From assembly GCF_000613865.1 (NCBI RefSeq), contig NZ_BAJU01000014.1:1-53318 (forward strand): 53,318 nucleotides of DNA. Reading direction: 5' to 3'. The notes under the pieces are model-generated. The model saw only the letters and a program-made list of their open reading frames with translations. It had not been told where the DNA came from and did not search any database. Below, piece by piece: positions 37,099 through 46,890 of this stretch; the first letter of the stretch is position 1, and the number at the start of each line of letters is the position of its first letter. This stretch comes from Acetobacter okinawensis JCM 25146. Lineage in GTDB: Bacteria > Pseudomonadota > Alphaproteobacteria > Acetobacterales > Acetobacteraceae. Both the position numbers and the translations under genes were made by a program.

Positions 37099-39173
37099 AT
37101 GAGCGACACGACTGACGAGCAGTTCCCTCACGATGAGGGGCTTCCCAGTCCGGAACCAGAAGGCCCCGGCCTGTTTGGCGAGGCTGAACCTCCCGTTCCT
37201 GCTGCCCCTCAGCCTCCAGTGCCTGACGCTGCCACCGCGCCCTACCGGGTGCTTGCGCGCAAATACCGCCCCACAACATTTGAAGATCTGATCGGCCAGG
37301 AGGCCATGGTCCGCACCTTGCGCAATGCGTTTGCGCTGGGGCGTGTGGCGCATGCCTTTATGCTGACCGGGGTACGCGGGGTGGGTAAAACCACGACCGC
37401 GCGTATTATTGCCCGTGCGCTCAACTGCACCGGGCCGGACGGTCAGGGTGGGCCTACGGCTGACCCCTGCGGCGTGTGCCCCAACTGCATTGCCATTCTG
37501 AATGACCGCCACCCCGATGTGCTGGAAATGGACGCCGCCTCCCGCACGGGGGTGGATGATGTGCGTGAGATCATAGAGGCCACGCGCTTCCGCCCCATGC
37601 AGGGAGGATGAAGGTCTTTATCATCGACGAAGTGCATATGCTCTCACGCAATGCCTTTAACGCCCTGCTCAAAACGCTTGAAGAGCCGCCAGCGCAGGTA
37701 ACCTTCATTTTTGCCACGACCGAGCTGCGCAAGGTCCCTGTTACCGTGCTTTCGCGCTGCCAGCGCTTTGACCTGCGTAGGGTGCCACAGGCCGATCTGG
37801 TCGGTCTGTTCGCCCGTATTGCACAAAAAGAACAGGTCCGGCTGTCTGATGACGCACTGGCCCTTGTTGCCCGTGCAGCCGATGGTTCGGTGCGCGATGG
37901 GCTTTCCCTCCTCGATCAGGCCATTGCCCAAGGGGCTGGGCAGACGGATGAGGGCGGGGTGATTGGTGCGTCTATTGTCAGCGACATGCTGGGTCTGGCC
38001 GACCGCGAGGTGGTGTTTGACCTGCTTGACGCGGTGCTGACCGGCAGACCAGAGCAGGCCCTTGCGCTGCTGGATGCAGCCTATGCGCGCGGGGCGGACC
38101 CGGGGCTTGTGCTGGGGGACATGCTGGAGCTTGTGCATGTTGTCTCCCGCCTGCGGGCTGTGCCCGCGTTGGGGGACTCGGCAGACATGCCCGAGGCCGA
38201 GCGGGTGCGTGGCGCGCATATGGCCAGCACGTTTACCGTGCCCGTGCTCATGCGGGCATGGCAGATGCTGGTCAAGGGTGTGCGGGAGGTGGAAAGTGCA
38301 CCGGACCGGCGTGCCGCAGCAGACATGGTGCTGATCCGCCTGTGCTATGTGGCCGACCTGCCCTCGCCCGAGGATCTGCTCAAGCGCCTGACGACCACGC
38401 CAGATGGCGGTGGCATGCGTGGCGGTATGCCCGCATCTGCACCACTTCAGACCAGTGGGATGAGTGCACCAGTCGGGGGTGTGGCACCCGGTGTGGGAGA
38501 GGCCGGTGCGCCCACGGCCCTACAGGGCGGATTATCTGGCAGCGCATTCGGGGGTGGCGCCGCGCCGCAGGGGGGTGTTGTGCAGGAGCCACCACGCCTG
38601 CGTATGGTCAGCTCCGGTGGTTTGGCCGTGGCCCAGCCAGTACCCGAGCCCCCTCATGCCCCGCTTGTGCCGGTACAGGAGGAGCCTGCGGCACCTCCGC
38701 TCCCGCGTACCTGGCGGGAGGCCGTGGCACTGGTCAGGGATCAGCGCGAGGCCATTCTGCATGGTCAGCTCCGGCATGCGGCGCATCTGGTCTCTTTTTC
38801 TCAAGGGCGGATTGTCCTGCGGTTTGAGCGCGGGGTGCCGGGCGATATTGTGCAGCAGCTTCGCCGTGTGCTTGACCGCGCAACAGGCATGGGCTGGGTG
38901 ATTGAAACCAGCCCCGAGGAAGGCGAACCCACGCTGGACGCCCAAGGTGCTGAGGTGATCCAGTTCCGGCAGCGCGAGGCAGAGGCCCATCCGCTGGTCC
39001 GTGCGATTTTGAAAGCCTTCCCCGATGCTCAGATGGGTGAGGTCAGTGATCATGGACTGGATGATTACGGCCTGCCGCCCGAGGAACCGCCGGAGCTGCT
39101 GTTTGCCCCCCTTGATGCCGAACCGCTGGATGAGGATGAACGGCCGTTCGACCCCGGTGCCTCGCAGGACTGA
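37099..39173 (+). CDS. dnaX: DNA polymerase III subunits gamma/tau DnaX (frameshifted)
   Basis: Clamp-loader ATPase of the replisome. After a proline-rich N-terminal 45 residues come LARKYRPTTFEDLIGQEAMV, Walker A GVRGVGKTT at 91-99, a zinc Cys cluster (ALNC…DPCGVCPNC), and DAASRTGVDDVREI. One base is missing at about 37603-37608 in GGGAGGATG; repaired, RFRPMQGRMKVFIIDEVHML restores Walker B. Then come the sensor motif and LSRCQRFDLRR, a Pro/Gly-rich linker (about 265-350) and the tau C-terminal domain. Total about 690 residues. The usual slippery A-run for making gamma by programmed shift is not at this break, so a read error is more likely. Next genes: ybaB, recR. Confidence 0.93.
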
Positions 39174-39292
39174 AGTGAGCGGGCCGGGCTGGCAAAACAG
39201 TGCGTTCTGGGCCAGATTAGGGACCGAATGATGCGCCACAGGGGTGCGCCATGCCGCACCATGCGGCCGATAGACAAGCTAAGGGGATGACC

Positions 39293-39616
39293 ATGAAGAA
39301 CCTTGCCTCACTGATGAAGCAGGCCACACAGATGCAGTCCAAGATGGAAGCCATGCAGAGCACACTGGAAGCCATGAGCATTGATGGCTCTGCCGGTGCG
39401 GGCATGGTCAGCGTTGTGCTGAGCGGCAAGGGGGACATGCGCTCCATTACCATCGACCCCAAGCTGGCGGACCCGAGCGAAATGGAAATGTTGCAGGACC
39501 TGATCGTGGCGGCCTGTGCGGATGCGCGCAAGAAGCTGGACGAAAAAGCCGCCGAGGAAATGCAGAAGGTCACAGGCGGGCTTAACCTGCCCGCAGGCAT
39601 GAAGCTGCCCTTCTAA
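39293..39616 (+). CDS. ybaB: YbaB/EbfC family nucleoid-associated protein
   Basis: 107 residues, intact. The family pattern [26 protein letters not shown] (N-terminal coiled coil), [22 protein letters not shown] and [17 protein letters not shown] is clear. It binds DNA as a dimer and bridges or coats the chromosome. The ATG at 39293 has AAGGGG six bases upstream; an ATG at 39287 and a longer start at 39251 are less likely. It lies in the ffs-dnaX-ybaB-recR cluster, linked in many bacteria. Confidence 0.93.
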   Translation: MKNLASLMKQATQMQSKMEAMQSTLEAMSIDGSAGAGMVSVVLSGKGDMRSITIDPKLADPSEMEMLQDLIVAACADARKKLDEKAAEEMQKVTGGLNLPAGMKLPF

Positions 39617-39663
39617 GGCACAGGCGCAACCGACCTTAAAAGTGTGGGGGAAAGCAGGCGGGC

Positions 39664-40260
39664 ATGGGTGGTCAGGAAATAGAGCAGCTTATCCGCCTGC
39701 TGGGGCGTCTGCCGGGTTTTGGCCCGCGCTCGGCCCGGCGGGTGGCGTTGTACCTACTGCGCGAGCCCCATACACGGCTGGCCCCACTGGCGCGGGCCAT
39801 GGAACGGGCGGGGGAAGCCATACGCACCTGCTCGTCATGCGGGAATCTGGACACGTCCGACCCATGCCACATCTGCTCTGATCCGCTGCGGGACAAGGGG
39901 CTGGTCTGTGTGGTGGAAACGGTGGGGGACCTGTGGGCGCTTGAGCGTGCCGGGGTCCACAGGGGTGTTTATCAGGTTCTGGGGGGTACGTTGTCCCCGC
40001 TGGCCGGGGTCGGGCCGGAAGACCTGAATGTTTCTGCCCTGCTGACCCGCCTGCATGAAGGGAGCGTGCGCGAGGTTATTCTGGCGCTCGGGGCCACGGT
40101 GGAGGGGGCAAGCACCATGCACTGGCTTATGGACCGGCTGGAAACTTACGAGGGTCTGACCATCAGCCGTGTGGCGCAGGGTGTGCCCATGGGTGGCGCA
40201 CTGGATGTGCTTGATGACGGCACACTGGCCGCAGCCCTTGGCGCACGCCGCCCTGCCTGA
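39664..40260 (+). CDS. recR: recombination mediator protein RecR
   Basis: Forms a ring clamp with RecO to load RecA at gaps. 198 residues, intact. N-terminal helix-hairpin-helix LGRLPGFGPRSARRVALYLL, the C4 zinc finger CSSCGNLDTSDPCHIC, and the Toprim domain (VVETVGDLWALERAGVHRGVYQVLGG, LNVSALLTRL) are visible. It starts 47 bases after ybaB, and the next gene follows by 34 bases. Confidence 0.96.
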   Translation: MGGQEIEQLIRLLGRLPGFGPRSARRVALYLLREPHTRLAPLARAMERAGEAIRTCSSCGNLDTSDPCHICSDPLRDKGLVCVVETVGDLWALERAGVHRGVYQVLGGTLSPLAGVGPEDLNVSALLTRLHEGSVREVILALGATVEGASTMHWLMDRLETYEGLTISRVAQGVPMGGALDVLDDGTLAAALGARRPA

Positions 40261-40294
40261 CAACCCACGCAAACAGATCGAGGAAAACACCATC

Positions 40295-41095
40295 ATGCCC
40301 GTGGACATGCTGCCGATCAGCCCGGCCATACCGCGCCGCGCTCTGGTGAGCGGAGGTGGCGCACGCCTTGGCCGCGCCATAGTGCTGGCTCTTGCGCAGG
40401 CCGGGTTTGACGTGGCCATCCATTACCGCAGCAACAGGGCCGAGGCGGAAGAGACAGCACATGCAGTGCGCGCGCTGGGGCGCTCGGCATGTGTGCTTCA
40501 GGCCGACCTGATGCGTGAGGAGCAGGTGCAGGCCCTGTATGGGCAGGCCACACAGGCTCTTGGCGGTCCTTTGGGCGTTCTGGTCAACAATGCCTCCACT
40601 TTTGAGCGTGATGAGTGGGACGATGCCTCGCTCGAGAGCTGGATGATGCACATGAAGCCCAACCTGCGTGCGCCCTTTGTGCTGATGCAGGCCTTTGCCA
40701 AAGGGCTGCCGCAGGGGGCGCAGGGTATGGTGCTGAACATGCTGGACGAGCGGGTGTGGTCACTCACCCCCCATTTTGTCAGCTATACCGTATCCAAAAC
40801 GGCATTGTGGACGCTTACGCAGAGCATGGCGCTGGCTCTTGCCCCCAAGGGGATCAGGGTTAACGCCATTGGCCCCGGCCCTGCCCTGCCCAGCCCCCGG
40901 CAGACACAGGAGCAGTTTGCGCGCCAGTGCGCTTCCGTACCGCTGGCGCATGGCACAACCCCTGAGGAAGTCGCCCGCGCAGCCCTTGCCCTTTTGGCCC
41001 TGCCCTCCGTTACCGGGCAGATGCTGGCGCTCGATGGTGGGCAGCATCTGCAATGGTCTCCGGCCCCATTGGCCGGACATGCCGTGGAAGAATAA
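40295..41095 (+). CDS. short-chain dehydrogenase, FolM/pteridine-reductase type
   Basis: 266 residues, intact. The cofactor loop SGGGARLGRAIV (TGxxxRxG pattern, with Arg favouring NADPH), NNASTFERDEW, and YTVSKTALW (YxxxK catalytic pair) are visible. FolM-like proteins reduce dihydromonapterin and dihydrofolate; the gene starts four bases before folB, a folate-pathway gene, which supports a pteridine substrate. Alternatively it is a general 3-ketoacyl-type SDR. The ATG at 40295 was chosen over an upstream in-frame start inside recR. Confidence 0.78.
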   Translation: MPVDMLPISPAIPRRALVSGGGARLGRAIVLALAQAGFDVAIHYRSNRAEAEETAHAVRALGRSACVLQADLMREEQVQALYGQATQALGGPLGVLVNNASTFERDEWDDASLESWMMHMKPNLRAPFVLMQAFAKGLPQGAQGMVLNMLDERVWSLTPHFVSYTVSKTALWTLTQSMALALAPKGIRVNAIGPGPALPSPRQTQEQFARQCASVPLAHGTTPEEVARAALALLALPSVTGQMLALDGGQHLQWSPAPLAGHAVEE

Positions 41096-41099
41096 AAGA

Positions 41100-41501
41100 A
41101 TGGCCGTTTTTGCTCCATGGGCGGACCAGCCGCCGCTGCGTTGCCTGTTTTTGAAGAATATGGTGCTCGACGCCCATATTGGCGTGTTCCCCCATGAGCA
41201 GGGTGTTACCCAGCGCATCCGGGTTTCGGTCCATTTTGGTGTGGATGACCGTACGGACCTTGAGGTCGGGCCGGATGACCTGAGCCGTACCGTCTCGTAC
41301 GAGCGGGTTGTCCAGCTTGTGCATCGTATTGTGCGCGAGGGGCATGTGCGGCTGGTGGAAACGTTGGCCGAGCGCATTGCCTCGGGCGTTCTGGCCGATG
41401 ACCGCGTGCGGGTTGTGCGCGTGCGCATAGAAAAACTGGATGTGTTTGAGGAAATCGAGGCCGTAGGTGTGGAAATAGAGCGCCGCCCCGCCAGCGCCTG
41501 A
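41100..41501 (+). CDS. folB: dihydroneopterin aldolase FolB
   Basis: Cleaves 7,8-dihydroneopterin to hydroxymethyl-dihydropterin and glycolaldehyde in folate synthesis. 133 residues, intact. Characteristic LKNMVLDAHIGVFPHEQGVTQRIRVSV, TVSYERVVQLVHRIVREGHVRLVETLAERIA (with the catalytic Glu) and RVRIEKLDVFEEIEAVGVEIER (with the conserved Lys) are present. It begins four bases after the SDR stop, so the two are one operon, and ends before a strong bidirectional hairpin. Confidence 0.92.
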   Translation: MAVFAPWADQPPLRCLFLKNMVLDAHIGVFPHEQGVTQRIRVSVHFGVDDRTDLEVGPDDLSRTVSYERVVQLVHRIVREGHVRLVETLAERIASGVLADDRVRVVRVRIEKLDVFEEIEAVGVEIERRPASA

Positions 41502-41540
41502 ACGCTGCGGGCGCACCAGACGCGTAATTCAGATATAAAA

Positions 41541-41574
41541 AAACCCCCGCAGGCAGGCCCGCGGGGGTTTTTTT
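41541..41574. terminator. bidirectional terminator between folB and the FYDLN gene
   Basis: AAACCCCCGC (41541-41550) pairs with GCGGGGGTTT (41561-41570), flanked by A-runs and T7, suited to both directions. Confidence 0.92.
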
Positions 41575-41613
41575 AGTCGTCTGACACGATGGTGGCCAGC
41601 ACCCCCGAAGGGA

Positions 41614-41944
41614 TCAGGATTCGTGGTCTTCCGAATCCGTGCTGACATCGATGTCTGAGCTGATGTCGTCGTCGTCATCATCCAGATCAGCGGTGTCTTC
41701 CATCACATCATCATCGTCCGTATCGTCATCGGTATCGATATCGATGTCTTCATCGGTTTTCTTGATGGGGGCAGCACTCGCCGGAACGGGGGGACAGGCT
41801 GTCAGAGTTGCGGCGCAGGCGCGGCACCAGAGCAGGCTGTTCCGTTCCGCATTTTGGGCAAATGGCGGGTGCGCGGTTCAGGTCATAAAAACGGGCACCA
41901 CAGGACACGCAGACGCGTTTGGTGCCGAGATCGGGCTGGGACAT
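41614..41944 (-). CDS. FYDLN acid-domain protein (TIGR02300 type; frameshifted)
   Basis: About 110 residues. The N-terminus MSQPDLGTKRVCVSCGARFYDLNRAPAICPKCGTEQP is the family signature: two CxxC pairs that could bind zinc and the FYDLN motif. The C-terminus is one of the most acidic segments in the window, almost all Asp/Glu (about 50 residues, e.g. DIDTDDDTDDDDVMED and DDDDDDISSDID), ending in a TGA at 41614-41616. One extra C in the run at 41788-41793 breaks the frame between the two parts; without it SLSP-VPASAAPIKKTDEDIDI continues. Function unknown; it usually sits next to aroA-cmk-rpsA in alphaproteobacteria, as here. It is divergent from aroA. Confidence 0.85.
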
Positions 41945-42190
41945 CTTGCTACCTGTCAATCCTGAGCAGATATTGGGGCCAACGCCCCGGAACACGAACG
42001 AACCCCGAACAGCAACGCAACGCTGAAGCGGGACTCGAACCAGACTGTTAAGGCGATGCCCAATGCCACTGTGTTTCGGGTCCTGTCAAACCCGGAGTTT
42101 GCTTTGGGGTGCATTTTCTGCCCCGCCCCCTCTCTTTTTCTACCCCAACCCGGATTGACTTGCGGGCCATCCCGCCGGAATGAAAAGGGC

Positions 42191-43539
42191 ATGACACACG
42201 CATCCTCCCCCTCCGCCCGTCCGCTGCGGGTCACGCGCGCGCAGGCTCCTCTTTCCGGTTCCATCCGTGTGCCGGGTGACAAATCCATCAGCCACCGTGC
42301 GCTCATGTTTGCCTCCCTCGCGCGGGGGGAAACACATATCACCGGGCTTTTGGAGGGCGAGGACGTGCTGCGCACCGCAGCGGCCATGCGCGCCCTGGGG
42401 GCCGATGTTACGCAGAATGCGCCGGGGGACTGGCGCGTGAGCGGGCTGGGCATTGGCAAGCTGCGTGAACCAGCAGATGTGCTGGATATGGGCAACTCCG
42501 GCACGGCGGCACGCCTGTTGTCTGGCATTCTGGCCAGCCACGGCATGGTGTCGGTCATGACGGGGGACGCCAGCCTGCGCCGCAGACCCATGAAGCGCGT
42601 TATGGACCGCTGGCAGGCACAGGGGCCACATTTATGGCGCGTGAGGGTGGGCGCCTGCCCATGGCCATTGCAGGGCTGGCCGAGCCCAGACCGCTGGACT
42701 ACCGCCTGCCCGTGGCCTCGGCGCAGGTCAAATCCGCCGTATTGCTGGCCGGGTTGAACGCACAGGGGCAGACTCGGGTGGAAGAGCCCGTGGCAACCCG
42801 TGACCATACCGAAAACATGCTCCGCCATTTTGGCGCGCACGTTAAGGTGCAGGAAACCCCACAGGGGGGGCGGGTTATTGTGCTGCAAGGCCGCCCCGAC
42901 CTGGTTGCGCGCGATGTGGTGGTGCCGGGGGACCCGTCCTCCGCCGCCTTCCCCATTGTGGCGGCCCTGCTGGTGCCCGGTGCGGATATTGTAATTTCTA
43001 CCGTAGGGCTGAACCCCCTGCGCACAGGGCTGTTCATCACCTTGCAGGAAATGGGGGCACAGCTTGAGGTCACCAACGTCCGGACCGAAGGGGGCGAACT
43101 GGTGGGGGACCTGCATGTGCGTGCGTCCAGCCTCAAGGGCGTGACCGTGCCAGCAGACCGCGCGCCATCCATGATTGATGAATACCCCATTCTGGCCGTG
43201 GCGGCGGCGTATGCCTCTGGCGTGTCGCGCTTTTGCGGGGTGGAGGAACTGCGGGTGAAGGAGAGCGACCGGCTGGCCGCGACCGTGGCTTTGCTGGAAA
43301 ATAACGGTGTTAAAACAGCGGTCGAGGGGGATGATCTGGTCGTCTATGGCACGGACAACGCCATTCCCGGCGGCGGTGTGGTCCAGACCCACATGGACCA
43401 CCGGCTGGCCATGAGTGCATCCGTGCTGGGGCTGGTTGCCCAGAACCCGGTGGAGATTGATGATACCGCCTTCATAGACACCAGCTTTCCCGGTTATTTG
43501 CAGTTGATGAACAGCCTTGGCGCGGGGTTTGCACTGTGA
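42191..43539 (+). CDS. aroA: 3-phosphoshikimate 1-carboxyvinyltransferase AroA (frameshifted)
   Basis: EPSP synthase of the shikimate pathway. The layout matches the class II (CP4-like) group: [93 protein letters not shown] and [13 protein letters not shown]. One base is missing near 42613 (reading [17 protein letters not shown]). Repaired length is about 449 residues. At the position where CP4 has Ala in GNAATG, this protein reads GNSGTAARL, i.e. Gly. The ATG at 42191 has AAAAGGG upstream. Its stop overlaps the cmk start. Confidence 0.92.
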
Positions 43540-44187
43540 TGCGGGGCGGACCGGTTATTGCTGTGGATGGCCCGGCAGCGGCAGGCAAGGGCACGCTGGC
43601 CCGCAGGCTGGCCGAAGCACTGGGCCTGCCGTATCTGGACACGGGGCTGCTCTACCGTGCAGTCGGGCGGCTGGCGCTGGACGCTGGGCAGGACCCTGCC
43701 CAGCCTGCCGAAAAATTTGCTCAGGCCCTGACCCCAGCGGACATGCAGCGCAAGGACCTGCGCACGCCAGATGTGGCTCTGGCGGCCAGCAAGGTGGCGG
43801 CCCAGCCTGCGGTGCGGGCGGCTTTGGTGGACACACAACGCCGTTTTGCCGCCGAGCAGGGCGCTGTGCTGGACGGGCGCGATATTGGCACGGCCATTTT
43901 CCCCGATGCGGATGTCAAGCTGTTCATCACGCATCCCCCGCAACGCGGGCGTTGCGGCGCTTTTTGCAAAACGGGGGGGATGCCACCGCAGCAGACGCAC
44001 AAAGCTGCTGCGTGATATGGAAGAAGCCCTGAGCGCGCGTGACAAGGCGGACGCCAGCCGGGATTCCGCCCCCATGTGCGTAGCGGATGACGCGCATGTG
44101 ATCGAGACCGATACGCTGGATGCGCAGGCTGTTCTGGCCGAAGCCTTACGCTTTGCGCGTGAACGACTCGTGGCCTCCCGCGCCTGA
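43539..44187 (+). CDS. cmk: cytidylate kinase Cmk (two frameshifts)
   Basis: Phosphorylates CMP and dCMP. The P-loop [29 protein letters not shown], and [20 protein letters not shown] are clear. The frame then breaks twice: a base is missing near 43930 (reading [26 protein letters not shown]) and another near 44004 (reading [25 protein letters not shown]), after which the C-terminus is normal. Total about 216 residues, as expected. The ATG at 43539 overlaps the aroA TGA; a GTG three bases earlier is possible. rpsA follows, the standard order. Confidence 0.9.
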
Positions 44188-44471
44188 GCGCAGGTGGCGG
44201 GCCAAGGGGGCTGGGGTGCAGTTGCGCATTTTTTGCCCCCCATTTGCGCCCTGTACTGCTCTTTGAGTTGACAAACAGGGTTCAGGTGGTCTCTGTGCAA
44301 ACAGAAATCCGCCCCTGATGGTGGGTTTTTCTTGATAACACCCGGGTCTGACCAACAGGTCGGAGGGCGCTGGTGCCCATCCGTTCCGTCAGGCAAGCCG
44401 TGCCGCAGTTTGCGGGGCGCAGGAACAGTCTGCAAGCGTGTTGCTGGCGGGCTCAGGATTTACGGTACCAC

Positions 44472-46184
44472 ATGGCTTCAGCCACCACCCAGACCACGGA
44501 TCACTTCCGTGGCGAAGATTTTGCCACCCTTCTTGACGAGACCCTCGGCCGCGATTCCGGCTTTGACGGGTCCGTTGTTCGCGGTCGCGTTGTCCGCCTG
44601 ACGGACGACTACGCAATTGTTGACGTCGGCCTGAAGAGCGAAGGCCGCGTCTCCCTGCGTGAATTCGCACCGCCGGGTGTCAAGCCCGAAGTGCAGCCGG
44701 GCGATGTGATCGAACTGTACGTCGAGCGTTACGAAGACCGCGACGGCAGCATCGTTCTCTCCCGCGAAAAAGCACGCCGTGAAGAAGCATGGACCAGCCT
44801 CGAAAAAGCTTTCGAAGCCAACCAGCGCGTCAACGGCACCATCTATGGCCGCGTCAAGGGTGGCTTTACGGTTGATCTGGGCGGCGCCATGGCGTTCCTT
44901 CCCGGCAGCCAGGTGGACATCCGCCCCGTGCGTGACGTCGGCCCGCTGATGGGCGTGCCCCAGCCCTTCCAGATCCTGAAGATGGACCGTGCACGTGGCA
45001 ACATTGTTGTCTCCCGTCGTGCCGTTCTGGAAGAAACACGCGCAGAACAGCGCAGCGAACTGATTCAGGGCCTGACCGAAGGCATGATCCTGGACGGCGT
45101 TGTCAAGAACATCACCGACTACGGTGCGTTCGTTGATCTGGGCGGCGTTGACGGCCTGCTGCATGTGACCGATATCGCATGGAAGCGCATCAACCACCCC
45201 TCCGAAGCACTGCAGATCGGTCAGCCGGTACGCGTGCAGGTGATCCGCTTCAACCCCGACACGCAGCGTATCTCCCTCGGCATGAAGCAGCTTGAAGCTG
45301 ATCCGTGGGAAAATGTTGCACTCAAGTACCCGCCGGGCGCTCGCTTTACGGGCCGCGTGACCAACATTACCGATTACGGCGCATTTGTTGAGCTGGAACC
45401 GGGCGTTGAAGGTCTGGTGCACGTTTCCGAAATGTCCTGGACGAAAAAGAACGTCCACCCCGGCAAAATCGTTGCGACCTCTCAGGAAGTGGACGTGATG
45501 GTTCTGGATGTGGACAGCTCCAAGCGCCGCATCTCTCTGGGTCTCAAGCAGGTTCAGCGCAACCCTTGGGAACAGTTCGCCGAAGAGCACAAGGTTGGCT
45601 CCACGGTAGAAGGCGAAATCCGCAACATTACGGAATTCGGCCTGTTCATCGGCTTGTCTGCGGACATCGACGGCATGGTTCACATGTCCGACCTGTCTTG
45701 GGACGAAGCTGGCGAAGAAGCCATGAAGAACTACGAAAAGGGCCAGGTTGTAAAAGCCAAGGTTCTGGACGTGGACGTGGAAAAAGAACGTATCTCCCTT
45801 GGCATCAAGCAGCTTCAGGAAGATCCGGCAGCTGACGCTCTGGCCAGCATCCAGAAGGGCACGATCGTAACCTGCATCGTGACCGCTGTGCAGACCAACG
45901 GCATTGAAGTGAAGGTTGACGACGTTCTGAGCGGCTTTATCCGTCGTGCGGAACTGGCTCGTGACAAGGCCGAACAGCGCCCCGAACGCTTCGCTGTTGG
46001 CGAACGCGTGGACGCCAAGGTTGTGTCCGTTGACCGTACCTCCCGCAAAGTTGCCCTGACGATTAAGGGCCGCGAAGTGGAAGAAGACAAGCAGGCTATC
46101 AACGAATACGGCTCCGCAGACAGCGGCGCATCGCTCGGTGATATTCTGGGTGCGGCGATCCGTCGTCGTAACACCGAAGACTGA
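44472..46184 (+). CDS. rpsA: 30S ribosomal protein S1
   Basis: 570 residues, intact. It consists of S1 (OB-fold) repeats: visible starts are GSVVRGRVVRLTDDYAIVDVG, NGTIYGRVKGGFTVDLGG, LDGVVKNITDYGAFVDLGG, FTGRVTNITDYGAFVELEPG, VEGEIRNITEFGLFIGL and IVTCIVTAVQTNGIEVKV, i.e. six. It binds mRNA at the small subunit and aids initiation. The ATG at 44472 was chosen over the upstream 44373 frame because the family begins close to SATTQTTDHF. The 284-base leader before it has no gene and may be the target of S1 autoregulation; I cannot show this. Codon choice is more biased than in neighbours, as in highly expressed genes. Confidence 0.96.
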   Translation: MASATTQTTDHFRGEDFATLLDETLGRDSGFDGSVVRGRVVRLTDDYAIVDVGLKSEGRVSLREFAPPGVKPEVQPGDVIELYVERYEDRDGSIVLSREKARREEAWTSLEKAFEANQRVNGTIYGRVKGGFTVDLGGAMAFLPGSQVDIRPVRDVGPLMGVPQPFQILKMDRARGNIVVSRRAVLEETRAEQRSELIQGLTEGMILDGVVKNITDYGAFVDLGGVDGLLHVTDIAWKRINHPSEALQIGQPVRVQVIRFNPDTQRISLGMKQLEADPWENVALKYPPGARFTGRVTNITDYGAFVELEPGVEGLVHVSEMSWTKKNVHPGKIVATSQEVDVMVLDVDSSKRRISLGLKQVQRNPWEQFAEEHKVGSTVEGEIRNITEFGLFIGLSADIDGMVHMSDLSWDEAGEEAMKNYEKGQVVKAKVLDVDVEKERISLGIKQLQEDPAADALASIQKGTIVTCIVTAVQTNGIEVKVDDVLSGFIRRAELARDKAEQRPERFAVGERVDAKVVSVDRTSRKVALTIKGREVEEDKQAINEYGSADSGASLGDILGAAIRRRNTED

Positions 46185-46192
46185 GCATAAAA

Positions 46193-46275
46193 AACCGGGG
46201 TGGTTTGGGCCATCCCGGTTTGGCAAAGCTTTTTTGCCATGCACAAAAATAGCGCCCCTTTGTGGGCGCTATTTT
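46193..46275. terminator. terminators between convergent rpsA and rdgB
   Basis: Two hairpins: AACCGGG (46193-46199)/CCCGGTT (46214-46220), and a stronger AAAATAGCGCCC (46246-46257)/GGGCGCTATTTT (46264-46275) followed by more T on the plus strand and TTTTTG on the minus strand. The second serves both directions. Confidence 0.9.
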
Positions 46276-46290
46276 TTATGGGGTGTGCCT

Positions 46291-46890
46291 TTAGTCCAGA
46301 CAGGCTTTTCGGAAGGCGGCAAACGCCCGTGCGCGGTGGCTGATGGCGTTTTTCTCCGCATCTGTCATTTCGGCAAAGCTGCGGGTTTCGTTCTCGGGGG
46401 CAAAAATCGGGTCGTAACCGTGCCCGTTGTCGCCACGGGGTGGCCAGACGATCTGCCCGTCAATCCGTCCTTCAAAGCTGAGGGTCCGCCCATCGGGGTA
46501 GGCAAGGCAGAGCACGCACACAAACCATGCCTCGCGCTCATCCTGACCAATGCCTTCCTCAATACGGGCCATGGCGGCAGCAAAATCCTTGTTGGGGCCA
46601 GCCCAGCGGGCGGAGTAAATGCCCGGAGCCCCCCCAAGGGCGCTAACGCACAGCCCTGAATCATCAGCCAGTGCAGGCAGGTTGGCCGCTTTGGCCGCCG
46701 CCAGTGCCTTGATGGCGGCATTGCCAGCAAAAGTTGTGGCTGTCTCCTCCGGTTCGGGCAGGTTCAGCTCCCCTGCGGACAGCACGGTAATGCCAAATTC
46801 CGCCATAAGGGTGGAGAACTCGGCCAGCTTGCCCGCATTGTGGGTGGCAAGCACCAGCCGGTCGCCGGAGTGTAGGGTGGGGTGGGTCAT
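46291..46890 (-). CDS. rdgB: non-canonical purine NTP pyrophosphatase RdgB
   Basis: Hydrolyses ITP, dITP and XTP to monophosphates, keeping deaminated purines out of DNA and RNA. 199 residues, intact. Family blocks: [14 protein letters not shown] at the start, [57 protein letters not shown] and [10 protein letters not shown]. Its ATG overlaps the stop of rph (4 bases), so the pair is co-translated, as is usual. Confidence 0.95.
   Translation of the reverse strand: MTHPTLHSGDRLVLATHNAGKLAEFSTLMAEFGITVLSAGELNLPEPEETATTFAGNAAIKALAAAKAANLPALADDSGLCVSALGGAPGIYSARWAGPNKDFAAAMARIEEGIGQDEREAWFVCVLCLAYPDGRTLSFEGRIDGQIVWPPRGDNGHGYDPIFAPENETRSFAEMTDAEKNAISHRARAFAAFRKACLD

Noticed and set aside
37590..37620. 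Programmed frameshift in dnaX producing the gamma subunit
   Set aside because: No A-rich slippery heptamer is present; the break is before Walker B, where a truncated product would be useless, and similar single-base breaks occur in many other genes.
42005..42110. tRNA-like T-loop GGTTCGAGTCCCG on the minus strand upstream of aroA
   Set aside because: The flanking bases do not form a T-stem or acceptor stem and no anticodon arm is found.
44478..46244. A 588-codon open frame on the minus strand opposite rpsA
   Set aside because: It mirrors rpsA codon by codon, has no family features and arises from the strong codon bias of the S1 gene.
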